In this document: piece by piece, positions 16,813 through 25,640 of the stretch | How positions within the stretch are numbered: position 1 is the first letter of the stretch | How the letters are laid out: each line of letters opens with the position of its first letter | Source: an uncultured Oscillospiraceae bacterium | GTDB lineage: Bacteria > Bacillota > Clostridia > Oscillospirales > Acutalibacteraceae | Assembly: GCA_910587835.1 (NCBI GenBank) | Contig: CAJUNQ010000063.1 | Coordinates: 1-64,000, forward strand | Length of the DNA: 64,000 bases | Reading direction: 5' to 3' | Position numbers and translations under genes: made by a program | The notes under the pieces: generated by a model | What the model saw: only the letters and a program-made list of their open reading frames with translations | Database searches by the model: none | Told to the model about the DNA's origin: nothing

Positions 16813-17427
16813 ATGAAGGACAAAGTGGCGGAATGGGCCGAGGAACTGCAGAGCTTGGCCCAGGCCGGCCTGTTCTATGGAAAAGACGAGTTTGACCGGG
16901 AGCGCTACCAGCGGATTCGGGAAATCGCCGCGGAAATGATGGCGCATCGGACCGGTATGCCGCTTGAGCTTGTGAAGGGCCTGTTCTGCAATGAAACGGG
17001 GTACCAAACGCCTAAGGTAGACACCCGGGCCGCTGTGTTTCAAGATGGAAAGCTGCTGCTGGTTCAGGAGAGAGGGGGGCTCTGGTCCTTACCCGGTGGC
17101 TGGTGCGAGTTCAACCTGTCCCCGGCGGAGAACACGGTGAAAGAAGCAAAAGAAGAGGCCGGGGCAGACGTAGCGGTCAAACGGCTGATCGCCGTACAGG
17201 ACCGGAACAAGCATAATCAACCGCCGTATGCTTATGGGGTGGTTAAAATCTTCTACCTGTGCGAGCTCCTCGGCGGCAGCTTCACGCCGAACCTTGAGAC
17301 CGAACAAATCGGGTATTTTTCTTTGAAAGATCTGCCGCCTCTGGCTGAGGCCAAATGCAGCAGAGAGCAGGTTCAGATGTGTTTTCAAGCGTATCAGGCA
17401 GAGAACTGGCCCGTTCTGTTTGACTGA
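16813..17427 (+). CDS. Nudix hydrolase with NUDIX_N domain
   Basis: 204 residues. The N-terminal helical NUDIX_N region (about 1-65) precedes a Nudix fold. The box reads GGWCEFNLSPAENTVKEAKEE followed by AGA, a good fit to Gx5Ex7REUxEExGU with Lys for the Arg. Proteins with this architecture hydrolyse ADP-ribose or CDP-choline-type nucleoside diphosphates. Start chosen at the ATG after AGATAAGCAG; the frame is open further upstream. Confidence 0.85.
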   Translation: MKDKVAEWAEELQSLAQAGLFYGKDEFDRERYQRIREIAAEMMAHRTGMPLELVKGLFCNETGYQTPKVDTRAAVFQDGKLLLVQERGGLWSLPGGWCEFNLSPAENTVKEAKEEAGADVAVKRLIAVQDRNKHNQPPYAYGVVKIFYLCELLGGSFTPNLETEQIGYFSLKDLPPLAEAKCSREQVQMCFQAYQAENWPVLFD

Positions 17428-17470
17428 CGCGTTTATAGGATAGAGAAATCCAGATGAGAGGAGAAAGGCT

Positions 17471-18322
17471 GTGGCATTTATCCAGGTAAAAGACCTTCGC
17501 TTCGGCTACGAGACCGAGGACGGCGAAGGCCGGGAGGTACTCCACGGGGTCAGCATGACAATCGAGTCGGGGGAATTTGTGGCGCTGTTGGGCCACAACG
17601 GCTGCGGCAAGTCCACCATGGCAAAGCTCTTCAACGGTATGCTCATGCCCGGCAAGGGCTCCATTCTGGTAGACGGCATCGACACCCGGGAGGAGGACCG
17701 CCAGCTGGACGTGCGCCGCCGGGTGGGCCTGGTGCTGCAAAACCCGGACAACCAGCTGGTGGCGGGCATTGTGGAGGAGGACGTGGCCTTTGGCCCCGAA
17801 AACCTGGGGGTACCCCCCGAAGAAATCCGCCGCCGGGTAGACGACGCCCTGAAGGCGGTGGACATGTACCACTACCGGACCCATGCCCCCCACAAGCTCT
17901 CTGGCGGGCAAAAGCAGCGGGTGGCCATTGCAGGTGTCATTGCCATGGAGACCCAGTGCATTGTGCTGGACGAGCCCACCGCCATGCTGGACCCCCGGGG
18001 CCGGGCCGAGGTAATGGAGACCATCAAAAGGCTGAACCAGGAGAAGGGCATCACCATCATCCTCATCACCCACTACATGGACGAGGCGGTCCAGGCCGGG
18101 CGGGTGATTGTCATGGATGAGGGAAATATTCTTATGGACGGCAGTCCCCGACAGGTGTTTGCCGATGTGGAACGCCTGAAGCGTCACGGCCTGGACGTGC
18201 CCCAGGCCACAGAGCTCTGCTACCGGCTGAAGGCGGCAGGGGTAGAGCTCTCCGGCTCGCCCCTGTCCGTGGAGGAGTGCGTGGAGCTGTTCCGGCATCT
18301 TGACCCAGAGAGGAGAGCATGA
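17471..18322 (+). CDS. ecfA1: Energy-coupling factor transporter ATPase EcfA1
   Basis: 283 residues, GTG start. ABC ATPase of the group II ECF module: Walker A GHNGCGKS, signature LSGGQKQRVA, Walker B CIVLDEPTAMLD, H-loop ITHYMD. It pairs with EcfA2 and EcfT to power vitamin-binding S components; queT at 45.5 kb is one likely client. In most Firmicutes ecfA1-ecfA2-ecfT-truA are contiguous; here four unrelated genes follow ecfA1 first. Confidence 0.93.
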   Translation: MAFIQVKDLRFGYETEDGEGREVLHGVSMTIESGEFVALLGHNGCGKSTMAKLFNGMLMPGKGSILVDGIDTREEDRQLDVRRRVGLVLQNPDNQLVAGIVEEDVAFGPENLGVPPEEIRRRVDDALKAVDMYHYRTHAPHKLSGGQKQRVAIAGVIAMETQCIVLDEPTAMLDPRGRAEVMETIKRLNQEKGITIILITHYMDEAVQAGRVIVMDEGNILMDGSPRQVFADVERLKRHGLDVPQATELCYRLKAAGVELSGSPLSVEECVELFRHLDPERRA

Positions 18323-19215
18323 CCATGAGAGCCCCAGAGGAAATGCTGGACTTGATTTTACAGGTGGCCCAGGAGGACGAGAACATCCGTAGCGTGCTGA
18401 TGGTGGGCTCCCGGGCCAACCCGGACTGCGCGCCGGATGCCTATCAGGATTTTGACATCTGCTATTTTGTGCGCCGGGTCAAGCCCGACTACTGGGACAA
18501 TATGGCCTGGATTGAGGAGAAGTTCGGCAGGCCCGCCCTGGTCCAGAGGCCGGAGAGCATGGAGCTCATTCCCCCGGAAAATGACGGCAGCTATATCTAC
18601 CTGATGATCTTCCCGGACGGGAACCGCATCGACCTGCAGGTGACAGAGGACCCCTATGTGGACGATGGAGAGCCCGCTGTGCTGCTGCTGGACAAGGACG
18701 GAGACTTTCCGGAAATTGCGGTGAAGCCGGACTTCTGGCATGTGAAAAGGCCAGAGGAGCGGATTTTTGCGGACTGCTGCAACGAGTTCCACTGGTGCCT
18801 GAACAATGTGGCCAAGGCCATTGCCAGAGAGGAGCTCTCCCTGGGCATGGATATGCTGAACCGCCCTGTGCGGGACATGCTGATTCTGATGCTGAGCTGG
18901 TATGTGGGCGCGGCCCATGGGTTTGAGATTTCTGTGGGCAAGGGGGGCAAGTATTTTCAGCGGCTTCTGCCCAAAGAGATGTATGAGAGCTTTGTAAGGA
19001 CCTACCCAGACGGGGACTTTGCCCATATGTGGGAGGCTGCCTTTGAGATGCTGGACCTGTTCGGCAAAGCTGCCAGAGCCACAGCCGCGCACCTGGGCTA
19101 TGCCTATGATGAGGCCGAGGAGGCAGGTATCCGGGGGTATATGGAGCGGGTGAGGAGCGGGAGGCTCGGGCCCCCTCCAAAAACCATCCCCTGCCCCCAT
19201 CCGGATAGGCCATGA
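18319..19215 (+). CDS. Aminoglycoside 6-adenylyltransferase (ANT(6))-like protein
   Basis: 298 residues. Nucleotidyltransferase signature VLMVGSRANP followed by YQDFDICYFV (GSR-x-D-x-D type), then MELIPPEN and FPDGNRIDLQV as in ANT(6)/AadE enzymes that adenylylate streptomycin. The central WHVKRP...FADCCNEFHWCLNNVAKA also matches. ATGA overlap with ecfA1 puts it inside the ECF transcript. Resistance activity is not established by sequence; many chromosomal homologues are silent or act on other substrates. Confidence 0.8.
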   Translation: MTMRAPEEMLDLILQVAQEDENIRSVLMVGSRANPDCAPDAYQDFDICYFVRRVKPDYWDNMAWIEEKFGRPALVQRPESMELIPPENDGSYIYLMIFPDGNRIDLQVTEDPYVDDGEPAVLLLDKDGDFPEIAVKPDFWHVKRPEERIFADCCNEFHWCLNNVAKAIAREELSLGMDMLNRPVRDMLILMLSWYVGAAHGFEISVGKGGKYFQRLLPKEMYESFVRTYPDGDFAHMWEAAFEMLDLFGKAARATAAHLGYAYDEAEEAGIRGYMERVRSGRLGPPPKTIPCPHPDRP

Positions 19216-19592
19216 GAACGGGGGAGACGGGCGGGTTTATCCCCCGCAGCATGGAGGAGCTGCATGAACGGCTGCGCGATGAGCACCCGCCAGGGGAGCT
19301 GTCCCTGAAGGAGGATGTCATCCTATGGCGGCTGCCCAATGGCGTCACCGTCTGGGCATGTTTTGATGCCATTGCCACTGTGTGGACAGACAGCCGGGGA
19401 CGGAAGCGCCAGCTGACTCACTGGCATCCCCCGGAGGACGAAATATTCAGCGATTTGCTGGACATCTGCCGGGGCCGGACTTTCTGGGTAAGGAAGAAGC
19501 GCGCCCTGTGGGAGGCCCCGCCCCTGATTATGGAGCGGGAGAATTGGGACAGATACAGCGAGCGAAAAAAGCGGAGATATGAGGTGCTGTAA
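19212..19592 (+). CDS. Hypothetical protein
   Basis: 126 residues, ATGA-coupled to the ANT(6)-like gene. Soluble and rich in Arg, Trp and acidic residues; the conserved-looking core is VILWRLPNGVTVWACFDAIATVW, then THWHPPEDEIFSDLLDI. No membrane helix or signal. Family not recognised; in this context possibly a small accessory protein. Confidence 0.55.
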   Translation: MRTGETGGFIPRSMEELHERLRDEHPPGELSLKEDVILWRLPNGVTVWACFDAIATVWTDSRGRKRQLTHWHPPEDEIFSDLLDICRGRTFWVRKKRALWEAPPLIMERENWDRYSERKKRRYEVL

Positions 19593-19618
19593 AAGAGTGA
19601 CGTTGAAGGGAGGCCGCG

Positions 19619-20107
19619 ATGTCTATCTGGAGCATTTTTCGGAAAAAGCCGGAGCCCCTGGTGATACAGGACGGGCTGGGTGTTTTCACCTTGGAGGACC
19701 CGCAGAAATCCAGGCTCTATGAGGGGGAAATCAACTGGCTGGGCCAAGAGGTATCTGTCAGCCTGTACTGTGACGACGGAGCCCTGACCGCGGAAACCGC
19801 CTTAGAGAATCTCCGCCGGCTCATGGCAGAGGCAGCGGACTGGGACGCAAAGCTCAGGCAGCGGGCGGTAGAGGAAATGTCCGGCGAGGACGGGATGGTG
19901 GAGATATGGGGGGACGGCACAGAGGAGGAGGTTCCCCCTATTACAGCGGCGGAGTTTCTGAGCCGCATTTCCCTTGGGTTCCTGGATGTATACCCCAATG
20001 GAGAGCTTTATTTTGACTATGATTTGGATGGAATGTTTACAGACCACGGCCTGGGCATATGCGCGGATATGCCGGGCAAGGCCCTGTCCGTTGGGCTGGT
20101 GGGATAG
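19619..20107 (+). CDS. DUF2262-like protein
   Basis: 162 residues. GVFTLEDPQKSRLYEGEINW, VSVSLYCDDG, then ENLRRLMAEAADWDAKLRQ and a C-terminal FLDVYPNGELYFDYDLDGMFTDHG follow the DUF2262 layout (mixed beta protein with an embedded helix). Function unknown. A G-rich RBS precedes the ATG at 19619. Confidence 0.65.
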   Translation: MSIWSIFRKKPEPLVIQDGLGVFTLEDPQKSRLYEGEINWLGQEVSVSLYCDDGALTAETALENLRRLMAEAADWDAKLRQRAVEEMSGEDGMVEIWGDGTEEEVPPITAAEFLSRISLGFLDVYPNGELYFDYDLDGMFTDHGLGICADMPGKALSVGLVG

Positions 20108-20142
20108 TGAGCATATCGTGGAAGCAAAAGGAGGAAGCCGCC

Positions 20143-20489
20143 ATGCCAACGAAGAACAGGGGCCAGGGGAAAAGCACCCCCTGTCCCTTGTGCTGCAGGG
20201 GGAGCGGGTACTTGAAGGGCTGGTTCGGGAACGGCCCCTCCTACCGGATAAGGCTGGGCAGAATCCCTCCGGCCAGGGTAAGCTTTACCCTGAGGGACAG
20301 CTACGCCCAGGATGAGAGGACTGGGGCCATCCGGCAGCTGACCCTGGAGCGGCTTGTGGCCCGGATGGAGGGCTTTCCCAGTGTGGCGGCCTTTTTGGGG
20401 AGGCGGCGAAGCCCTGTTCTTACATTGAGGCCCAGCTGTGGGACGACACTGTGATAAGGAGTGGAGAAGATTCCAATGCCAATACTTGA
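20143..20489 (+). pseudogene. Small protein gene with a probable C-terminal frameshift
   Basis: The ATG at 20143 (after AAGGAGGAAGCCGCC) reads through SFTLRDSYAQDERTGAI and EGFPSVAAF, then passes into Arg-rich sequence that ends at 20454. One more T in the run at 20392-20396 would continue instead as FGEAAKPCSYIEAQLWDDTVI and stop at 20489, a far more protein-like tail that overlaps the ecfA2 start. A CPLCC motif lies near the N-terminus. Family unknown. Confidence 0.45.
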
Positions 20490-21393
20490 AACCAAAAACC
20501 TGACCTACATCTACGGCCAGGGCACCCCCTTTGAGAAAACCGCTGTAGAGGACGTGTCCATCTCCATCGAAAAAGGGGAGTTCATCGGGGTTATCGGCCA
20601 CACAGGCAGCGGCAAGTCCACCCTGATTCAAACCCTCAACGGCCTCATCCGCCCCACCTCCGGCCAGGTGCTGCTCAACGGGCACGACGTCTGGGCCGAG
20701 CCCAAGAAAATCCGGGCCGTGCGCTTTCAGGTGGGCATGGTGTTCCAATACCCGGAATACCAGCTTTTTGAGGAGACTGTCCTCAAGGACATTATGTTCG
20801 GCCCCAAAAACCAGGGCCTTTCCGACAGCGAAGCCAGAGATCGGGCCTATGAGGCCGCGCGCTTTACCGGCCTGCGGGAGGAGCTTCTGGAAAAGTCCCC
20901 CTTTGAGCTCTCCGGGGGCGAAAAGCGGCGGGCGGCTATTGCGGGGGTCATTGCCATGGACCCGGAGGTGCTGATTCTGGACGAGCCCACCGCCGGACTG
21001 GACCCCCGGGGCCGGGACGTGCTGCTGGCCCAGATCAGCCAGTACCACCAAAAGCGGGGCAACACCATTCTGCTGGTGTCTCACAGCATGGAGGACGTGG
21101 GCCGCATGGCCGGCCGGCTGCTGGTAATGAGCGGCGGGCACAAGCAGGCCCTGGCTCCCACCAAAGAGGTGTTCTCCCGGGGGGAGGACCTGGAAAAAAT
21201 CGGCCTGCGGGTGCCCCAAATCACCAAAATCATGCAGGAGCTGCAAAAGCAGGGCTGGCCGGTAGACCCGGGCGTCCTCACGGTAGACGATGCTCTGAAG
21301 CAGCTCATGCCCTGCCTCATCCAAAAGGGGCAGACTGGGTCTGCGCCGCAAACCCAGCAGACAAGAGAGGGAGGTGGCAGACATGCTTTCTGA
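20476..21393 (+). CDS. ecfA2: Energy-coupling factor transporter ATPase EcfA2
   Basis: 305 residues. ABC ATPase partner of EcfA1: Walker A GHTGSGKST, Q-loop FQYPEYQLFE, signature LSGGEKRRAAIAG, Walker B VLILDEPTAGLDP, H-loop VSHSMED. Start at the ATG 20476 with GGAG nine bases upstream; a GTG five codons earlier is less likely. Overlaps ecfT by 11 bases. Confidence 0.93.
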   Translation: MPILETKNLTYIYGQGTPFEKTAVEDVSISIEKGEFIGVIGHTGSGKSTLIQTLNGLIRPTSGQVLLNGHDVWAEPKKIRAVRFQVGMVFQYPEYQLFEETVLKDIMFGPKNQGLSDSEARDRAYEAARFTGLREELLEKSPFELSGGEKRRAAIAGVIAMDPEVLILDEPTAGLDPRGRDVLLAQISQYHQKRGNTILLVSHSMEDVGRMAGRLLVMSGGHKQALAPTKEVFSRGEDLEKIGLRVPQITKIMQELQKQGWPVDPGVLTVDDALKQLMPCLIQKGQTGSAPQTQQTREGGGRHAF

Positions 21394-22201
21394 TATCACA
21401 CTGGGGCAGTATTTTCCGGCAAAGTCCCCCATGCACCGGGCAGACCCCCGGCTCAAGCTGTGTCTGACCGTGTTTGTTATTGTGCTTATTTTCTCGGCGG
21501 CAAATTTCCTCTCCCTGGCCCTGGGGGTGGGGTACATTTTTCTGGGCGTAGCCCTGTCCCGCACCCCGTTCAAGCTGTACCTGAAAAGCCTGAAGCCCAT
21601 TCTGTTCATTGTGGTCTTTACCGCGGTCCTCAACGTCTTTTACGGCGCGGGAGAGCCCCTGTGGCAGTGGGGCTTTCTGAAAATCACCAAGGCCGGGCTG
21701 CTGAACAGCGCCTTTGTGTCCATCCGAATTGTCACCCTGATTCTGGCAAGCTCGGTGCTCACCTTCACCACCTCCCCCACCCAGCTGACCGACGCCATCG
21801 AGCGGCTGCTGAAGCCCCTGGCCAAGCTAAGGGTGCCGGTGCACGAGTTCGCCATGATGATGACCATTGCCCTGCGCTTTGTGCCCCTGCTTTTAGAGGA
21901 GACAGACAAAATCATGAGCGCCCAGAAGGCCCGGGGAGCAGACATGGAGAGCGGCGGGCTCGTCCAGCGGATCAAAGCCCTGGTGCCGGTGCTCATCCCC
22001 CTGTTCATCTCCGCCTTCCGCCGGGCCTTTGACCTGGCCACGGCCATGGAGAGCCGCTGCTACCACGGAGGCGAGGGCCGCACCAAAATGAAGGTCCTGC
22101 GCTTTGGCCATGAGGATTGGCTGATTCTTGCCTCGGCGGCGCTGGCCCTGGGGGCGTTTATTGCCCTGAACCTGGCTCTGCCGGGGGCTAAGCTCCGGTA
22201 A
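21383..22201 (+). CDS. ecfT: Energy-coupling factor transporter transmembrane protein EcfT
   Basis: 272 residues with about five membrane helices and the two coupling-helix motifs KARGAD and ESRCYHGG (A-R-G / S-R-x-Y-x-G type) that dock into EcfA1 and EcfA2. It is the shared scaffold of the group II ECF transporter. Start at ATG 21383 behind GGGAGGTGGCAGAC; a GTG at 21374 is possible. Confidence 0.93.
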   Translation: MLSDITLGQYFPAKSPMHRADPRLKLCLTVFVIVLIFSAANFLSLALGVGYIFLGVALSRTPFKLYLKSLKPILFIVVFTAVLNVFYGAGEPLWQWGFLKITKAGLLNSAFVSIRIVTLILASSVLTFTTSPTQLTDAIERLLKPLAKLRVPVHEFAMMMTIALRFVPLLLEETDKIMSAQKARGADMESGGLVQRIKALVPVLIPLFISAFRRAFDLATAMESRCYHGGEGRTKMKVLRFGHEDWLILASAALALGAFIALNLALPGAKLR

Positions 22202-22216
22202 GAAAGGAGAAGAACC

Positions 22217-22747
22217 ATGCGAAATACCACTTTATTTATTGCAATGAGCCTGGACGGATATATTGCCGATAGCATGGGCGGCGTAGACTGGCTGCAGGGA
22301 CAAAGCAGCGAAGAAGAAACCTCAGATTCTTATTCCCGATTTGTGGAAGGGATCGATACGATTCTTATGGGCTGGAACACATACCGTCAAATTGTCACAG
22401 AGCTCTCTCCCGAAGCCTGGGTATATGAGGATTTTACAACGTATGTGTTTACCCATAATGGACATGCCTCTACCGAGAAAATCCGATTTACCCACAGCAA
22501 CCCTGTCCATTTGACAGAGGCCTTGAAAAAGGAACCAGGCAAGGGCATCTGGATATGCGGCGGGGCCAATCTTGTCCAGCAGCTTGTAAACGCGGACGCC
22601 ATCGACCGCTACCATATTACTGTCATCCCAACCCTGCTGGGCTCCGGTGTCCGGCTGTTCAAAGGCGGAACGCGGGAGATCCCGCTCCGGCTGCTTCAAG
22701 TCCAGTCGTATAATGGGATGACCGATCTGATCTATACCAAAAGATAA
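22217..22747 (+). CDS. Dihydrofolate reductase / RibD C-terminal family protein
   Basis: 176 residues. N-terminal LFIAMSLDGYIADSMGGVDWL and DTILMGWNTYRQIV are the substrate and NADPH-binding segments of the YwjB/YyaP-type DHFR-like reductases; GIWICGGANLVQQL is the second NADPH loop, IPTLLGSGVRLF the conserved end. It inserts between ecfT and truA, normally neighbours. Base composition is slightly AT-richer than the flanks, hinting at later arrival. Confidence 0.85.
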   Translation: MRNTTLFIAMSLDGYIADSMGGVDWLQGQSSEEETSDSYSRFVEGIDTILMGWNTYRQIVTELSPEAWVYEDFTTYVFTHNGHASTEKIRFTHSNPVHLTEALKKEPGKGIWICGGANLVQQLVNADAIDRYHITVIPTLLGSGVRLFKGGTREIPLRLLQVQSYNGMTDLIYTKR

Positions 22748-22796
22748 ACACGCCTGAAGCCGCCGCGCACAGGCTCTAGAAAAAGGAGGCACTCCC

Positions 22797-23549
22797 ATGC
22801 GCAACCTGCTGCTCACCCTTGCCTACGACGGCTCAGCCTACCACGGCTGGCAGATTCAGGAGAACGCCCCCACCGTGCAGGGGGCCTTTCAAGAGGCGCT
22901 TTACCAGGTGACCGGGCGGCGGGAGGACATCAAGGGGTGCTCCCGCACAGACACCGGGGTGCACGCCCGGATGTTCTGCGTCAGCCTGAAGACAGAATGC
23001 GCCATTCCGGCGGCGCGGTTCCCGGCGGCGTTGAACCACTGGCTGCCCGATGACGTTGCTGTGCGGGACTGCCGGGAGGTGCCGGAGGACTTCCACGCCC
23101 GATACAGCTGCCAGGGCAAGGAATACTGCTATGAGATATGGAACCACCGGGTGCGGGAGCCCTTTCTCCGGGGTCGGGCGCTGCACTACTGGTATCCCAT
23201 TGACGAGGCTTTGCTGGACCAGGCCGCAAGGCATTACACAGGCCGGCACGATTTCACCTCCTTCTGCACCCTGGACAAGCGGGAGAAGGGAGACCTGACC
23301 CGGACCGTCACAGCGGCAAAGGTAGAGCGGCGGGGGAACCTGGTAGTATTCACCGTAGCGGCAGACGGCTTTCTCTACAACATGGTGCGCATTATGGCGG
23401 GGACATTGCTGGAAGTACAGCAGGGGCGGCTAAAGCCAGAGGACATCCCCGGGGTAATAGCGGCCCGGGACCGGCGGGCCGCAGGCCCTACCGCCCCAGC
23501 CAGCGGCCTCTACCTAAACCAAGTCTTCTACCAGCGCGACCCAGCGTGA
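22797..23549 (+). CDS. truA: tRNA pseudouridine(38-40) synthase TruA
   Basis: 250 residues. Isomerises uridines 38-40 in tRNA anticodon arms. Catalytic Asp in CSRTDTGVHA; YDGSAYHGWQ at the N-terminus; FLYNMVRIMAGTLLEV near the C-terminus. RBS AAAAAGGAGG. The last codons and TGA stop lie within a 30-bp repeat that recurs inverted at the end of trkH. Confidence 0.95.
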   Translation: MRNLLLTLAYDGSAYHGWQIQENAPTVQGAFQEALYQVTGRREDIKGCSRTDTGVHARMFCVSLKTECAIPAARFPAALNHWLPDDVAVRDCREVPEDFHARYSCQGKEYCYEIWNHRVREPFLRGRALHYWYPIDEALLDQAARHYTGRHDFTSFCTLDKREKGDLTRTVTAAKVERRGNLVVFTVAADGFLYNMVRIMAGTLLEVQQGRLKPEDIPGVIAARDRRAAGPTAPASGLYLNQVFYQRDPA

Positions 23550-23641
23550 CGCTGGACCCAATTCGCGGAGCGCGTTGGCACGCCAACGCTACTGAGAGGG
23601 GGTAGCGGGGTTCGTGGTCGCGGTTTGGGGGTTGGTTAAAC
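23539..23641 (+). repeat. Gene-end structured repeat, copy 1
   Basis: The 30 bases at 23539-23568 are identical, inverted, to 44036-44065. They contain the palindrome CCAGCGTGACGCTGG around the truA stop. Next comes a second hairpin (GCGTTGGCACGCCAACGC, 23572-23589), which in the other copy is a different but still paired GAGTTGG ... CCAACTC. Then follow CTACTGAG and GGTCGCGGTTTGGGGGT, also present in copy 2. Both copies begin at a gene's stop codon. Confidence 0.7.
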
Positions 23642-24251
23642 CAGCGGACTTTTTTTAGGACGTTTGCCTGTGACTCTGGTGACAGAAAGCCGACATCGCG
23701 GGAAGAAAAGTCACCTCTACCAACGTGGTTGGTGCGCGAACAAAAAGTCTTTGAAGATTCTTAAGCCGCCGGAGGCGAACTTGTCCTTACCCCCCCCAAA
23801 AAACGCAGGAGGGTAGGCAAACGTCCCAGTGGGACGTTTGCCGTAGGGGTCTCGGCTTCGCCTCGGTCGGTTCGCAGCTTGTCTGCCACCGGCAGACGCT
23901 CACCCCCCGTAAGGGGTTCCCTATCGAATGACCGCTTTAGCAGACATTCGACAATGCCCTTAAAGCCCTAAGCGTTGGGGGAGGGCGGGGTGGGACGCTG
24001 CCGCTGGCCTCGGGGGCCGCCTGAGCAAGCAAAGCTTGCGAAGAAAGAGCCACCGAACCGCCACCCACGCCAAACGCCGTGTGAGGTATCTCCTCACGGG
24101 CCAACCGCCCGCCAAAGGCCACCGCCCCATACAATACAAAATAGCCCCCCACTGCTCCAAGCATCAAAGCCATCCAGGTCCGCAAAACCCCAGCACCCTT
24201 TATTCCGCCGTCACACCCAAACCACAGCTCAGCCAGAAGGGAGGCAGTCAT
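23642..24251. other. Hairpin-rich gene-less region
   Basis: No convincing ORF. Visible structures are GGCAAACGTCCC/GGGACGTTTGCC (23816-23842, 12-bp arms, 3-base loop), GTCTGCC/GGCAGAC (23881-23897) and TCGAATG/CATTCGA (23924-23951). Segments at 23747-23790 and 24127-24190 resemble the leader at 5121-5332, separated here by about 330 extra bases. It could be an untranslated leader or a non-coding RNA cluster for the DUF5711 gene. Confidence 0.5.
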
Positions 24252-25628
24252 ATGCCCAAGCACAGCAGAGACCAGGAGACCAAGGTCATCCGGCTGAAGG
24301 ACTACCGGCAGGAGGAGCCGCAGCCCCAAACCAGCGGGGAACCCCCCGAGGAAATGAGCCAGCCTCTGGCCCAGTATGAGTATGAGGAGGAGGCCAGCCA
24401 GGAGGAGTATACCCGAAACCGGGAGCGGCGGCAGCTGCCCCGGGCCGTGTACCATATCTCCCTGGCGCTGCTGGCAGTGGTAATCGGCCTCTCCCTTTGG
24501 GTCAACCGGGAGTATCTGACCTGGGACCACATGAAGGAATGGGCCCGGCTGCAGCTGAAGGGCCCTAACGCAGGCGACGGCTACCCTGTGGGCATCACCG
24601 GCGCAGACGTGTATGAGGGAAATTTCCTGTCCGCCGGGGGCTCGGTGCTGGTGCTCAGCAACACCGCCTTCACCTCGGTAAACGGAGACGGCAAAGAGGA
24701 GTTCTCTCTGCGCCACAGCCTGAACCGGCCTGTGCTGCAGGCTGCGGGGGGAAAATACCTCCTCTATAACCGCGGCAGCACCGGCTATCTGCTGGTGTCT
24801 GGGGGCCGGGTTGCGGTAGAGGCTGTCAGCGGCGAGGACATCATCTGCGGCAGCGCGGCCCCCAACGGCAAATATGCCCTGGGACTGGAAGGAAGCCACG
24901 GAGCCTCCAAGCTGGAGGTCTACATGCCCGACGGCAGCCTGCAATATGAATACCCCTTTGCCAACGACTATATCACCGCTATTGCCCTGAATCATGACGG
25001 CAGCTTCGGGGCCGTGTGCACTGTGTGCAGCGAAAAGGGGGAAATGGTCTCGCGGCTGACTGTGCTTGACTTTACCCAAACAGACCCTGTGGCCCAGTAT
25101 GAAACCCGGGACAATCTGCTGCTGGCAGCCTCCTGGGGAGAAAACGGCGTCATCTACAGCGTGGGAGACGGGGCCATGCTGTCCGCCACCTCTCCCGACT
25201 ACCAGTTTACAGAGGTGAGCTACCAGGGCCGCCAGCTCACGGCCTTTGCCCTCAGCGCGGGCCGGGCGTTTTTGTCCATCTCCGCCTACGAGCACGCAGG
25301 CGACAGCGCCCTGCTCATCTACAATGGAGCAGAGGCCTACAACGAGGCCAACCCGGTACGCATCGACCGGGACACCCGCATCGAGGCCCTGTCCGTGTCC
25401 GGGGGCGTGGTGGGTATGCTGGCAGGGGGCGACGTCATCTTCTGCGACTACGTCACCGGCATGGAGCTGGGCCGGGCGGACGCTGGCCCGGACGCCAAAA
25501 GCATTGCTCTTTCCAGCGAGAGCCGGGCCTATGTGTTAGGCGTCAGCGAAATACGCACGGTCAGCGCAAACGGCAAAGAGGCCGATGCCCCCTCCTCCCC
25601 CCAGCCAGAGCCGTCTTCTGTTGATTGA
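24252..25628 (+). CDS. DUF5711 family membrane-anchored beta-propeller-like protein
   Basis: 458 residues: a charged cytoplasmic N-terminus of about 80 residues (MPKHSRDQETKVIRLKDY), one membrane helix (about 74-93, HISLALLAVVIGLSLWVNRE), then repeated four-stranded units (GGSVLVLSN, GKYLLYNRG, NGKYALGLEG, LNHDGSFGAV) like a WD40/PQQ propeller outside the cell. The open frame extends back to 24036, but GAAGGGAGGCAGTCAT marks the start. Function unknown; the family is common in Oscillospirales. Confidence 0.75.
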   Translation: MPKHSRDQETKVIRLKDYRQEEPQPQTSGEPPEEMSQPLAQYEYEEEASQEEYTRNRERRQLPRAVYHISLALLAVVIGLSLWVNREYLTWDHMKEWARLQLKGPNAGDGYPVGITGADVYEGNFLSAGGSVLVLSNTAFTSVNGDGKEEFSLRHSLNRPVLQAAGGKYLLYNRGSTGYLLVSGGRVAVEAVSGEDIICGSAAPNGKYALGLEGSHGASKLEVYMPDGSLQYEYPFANDYITAIALNHDGSFGAVCTVCSEKGEMVSRLTVLDFTQTDPVAQYETRDNLLLAASWGENGVIYSVGDGAMLSATSPDYQFTEVSYQGRQLTAFALSAGRAFLSISAYEHAGDSALLIYNGAEAYNEANPVRIDRDTRIEALSVSGGVVGMLAGGDVIFCDYVTGMELGRADAGPDAKSIALSSESRAYVLGVSEIRTVSANGKEADAPSSPQPEPSSVD

Positions 25629-25640
25629 AAGAGAACTGTA

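Noticed and set aside
20017..21633. 538-codon minus-strand frame opposite ecfA2
   Set aside because: Shadow of ecfA2/ecfT; no family resemblance.
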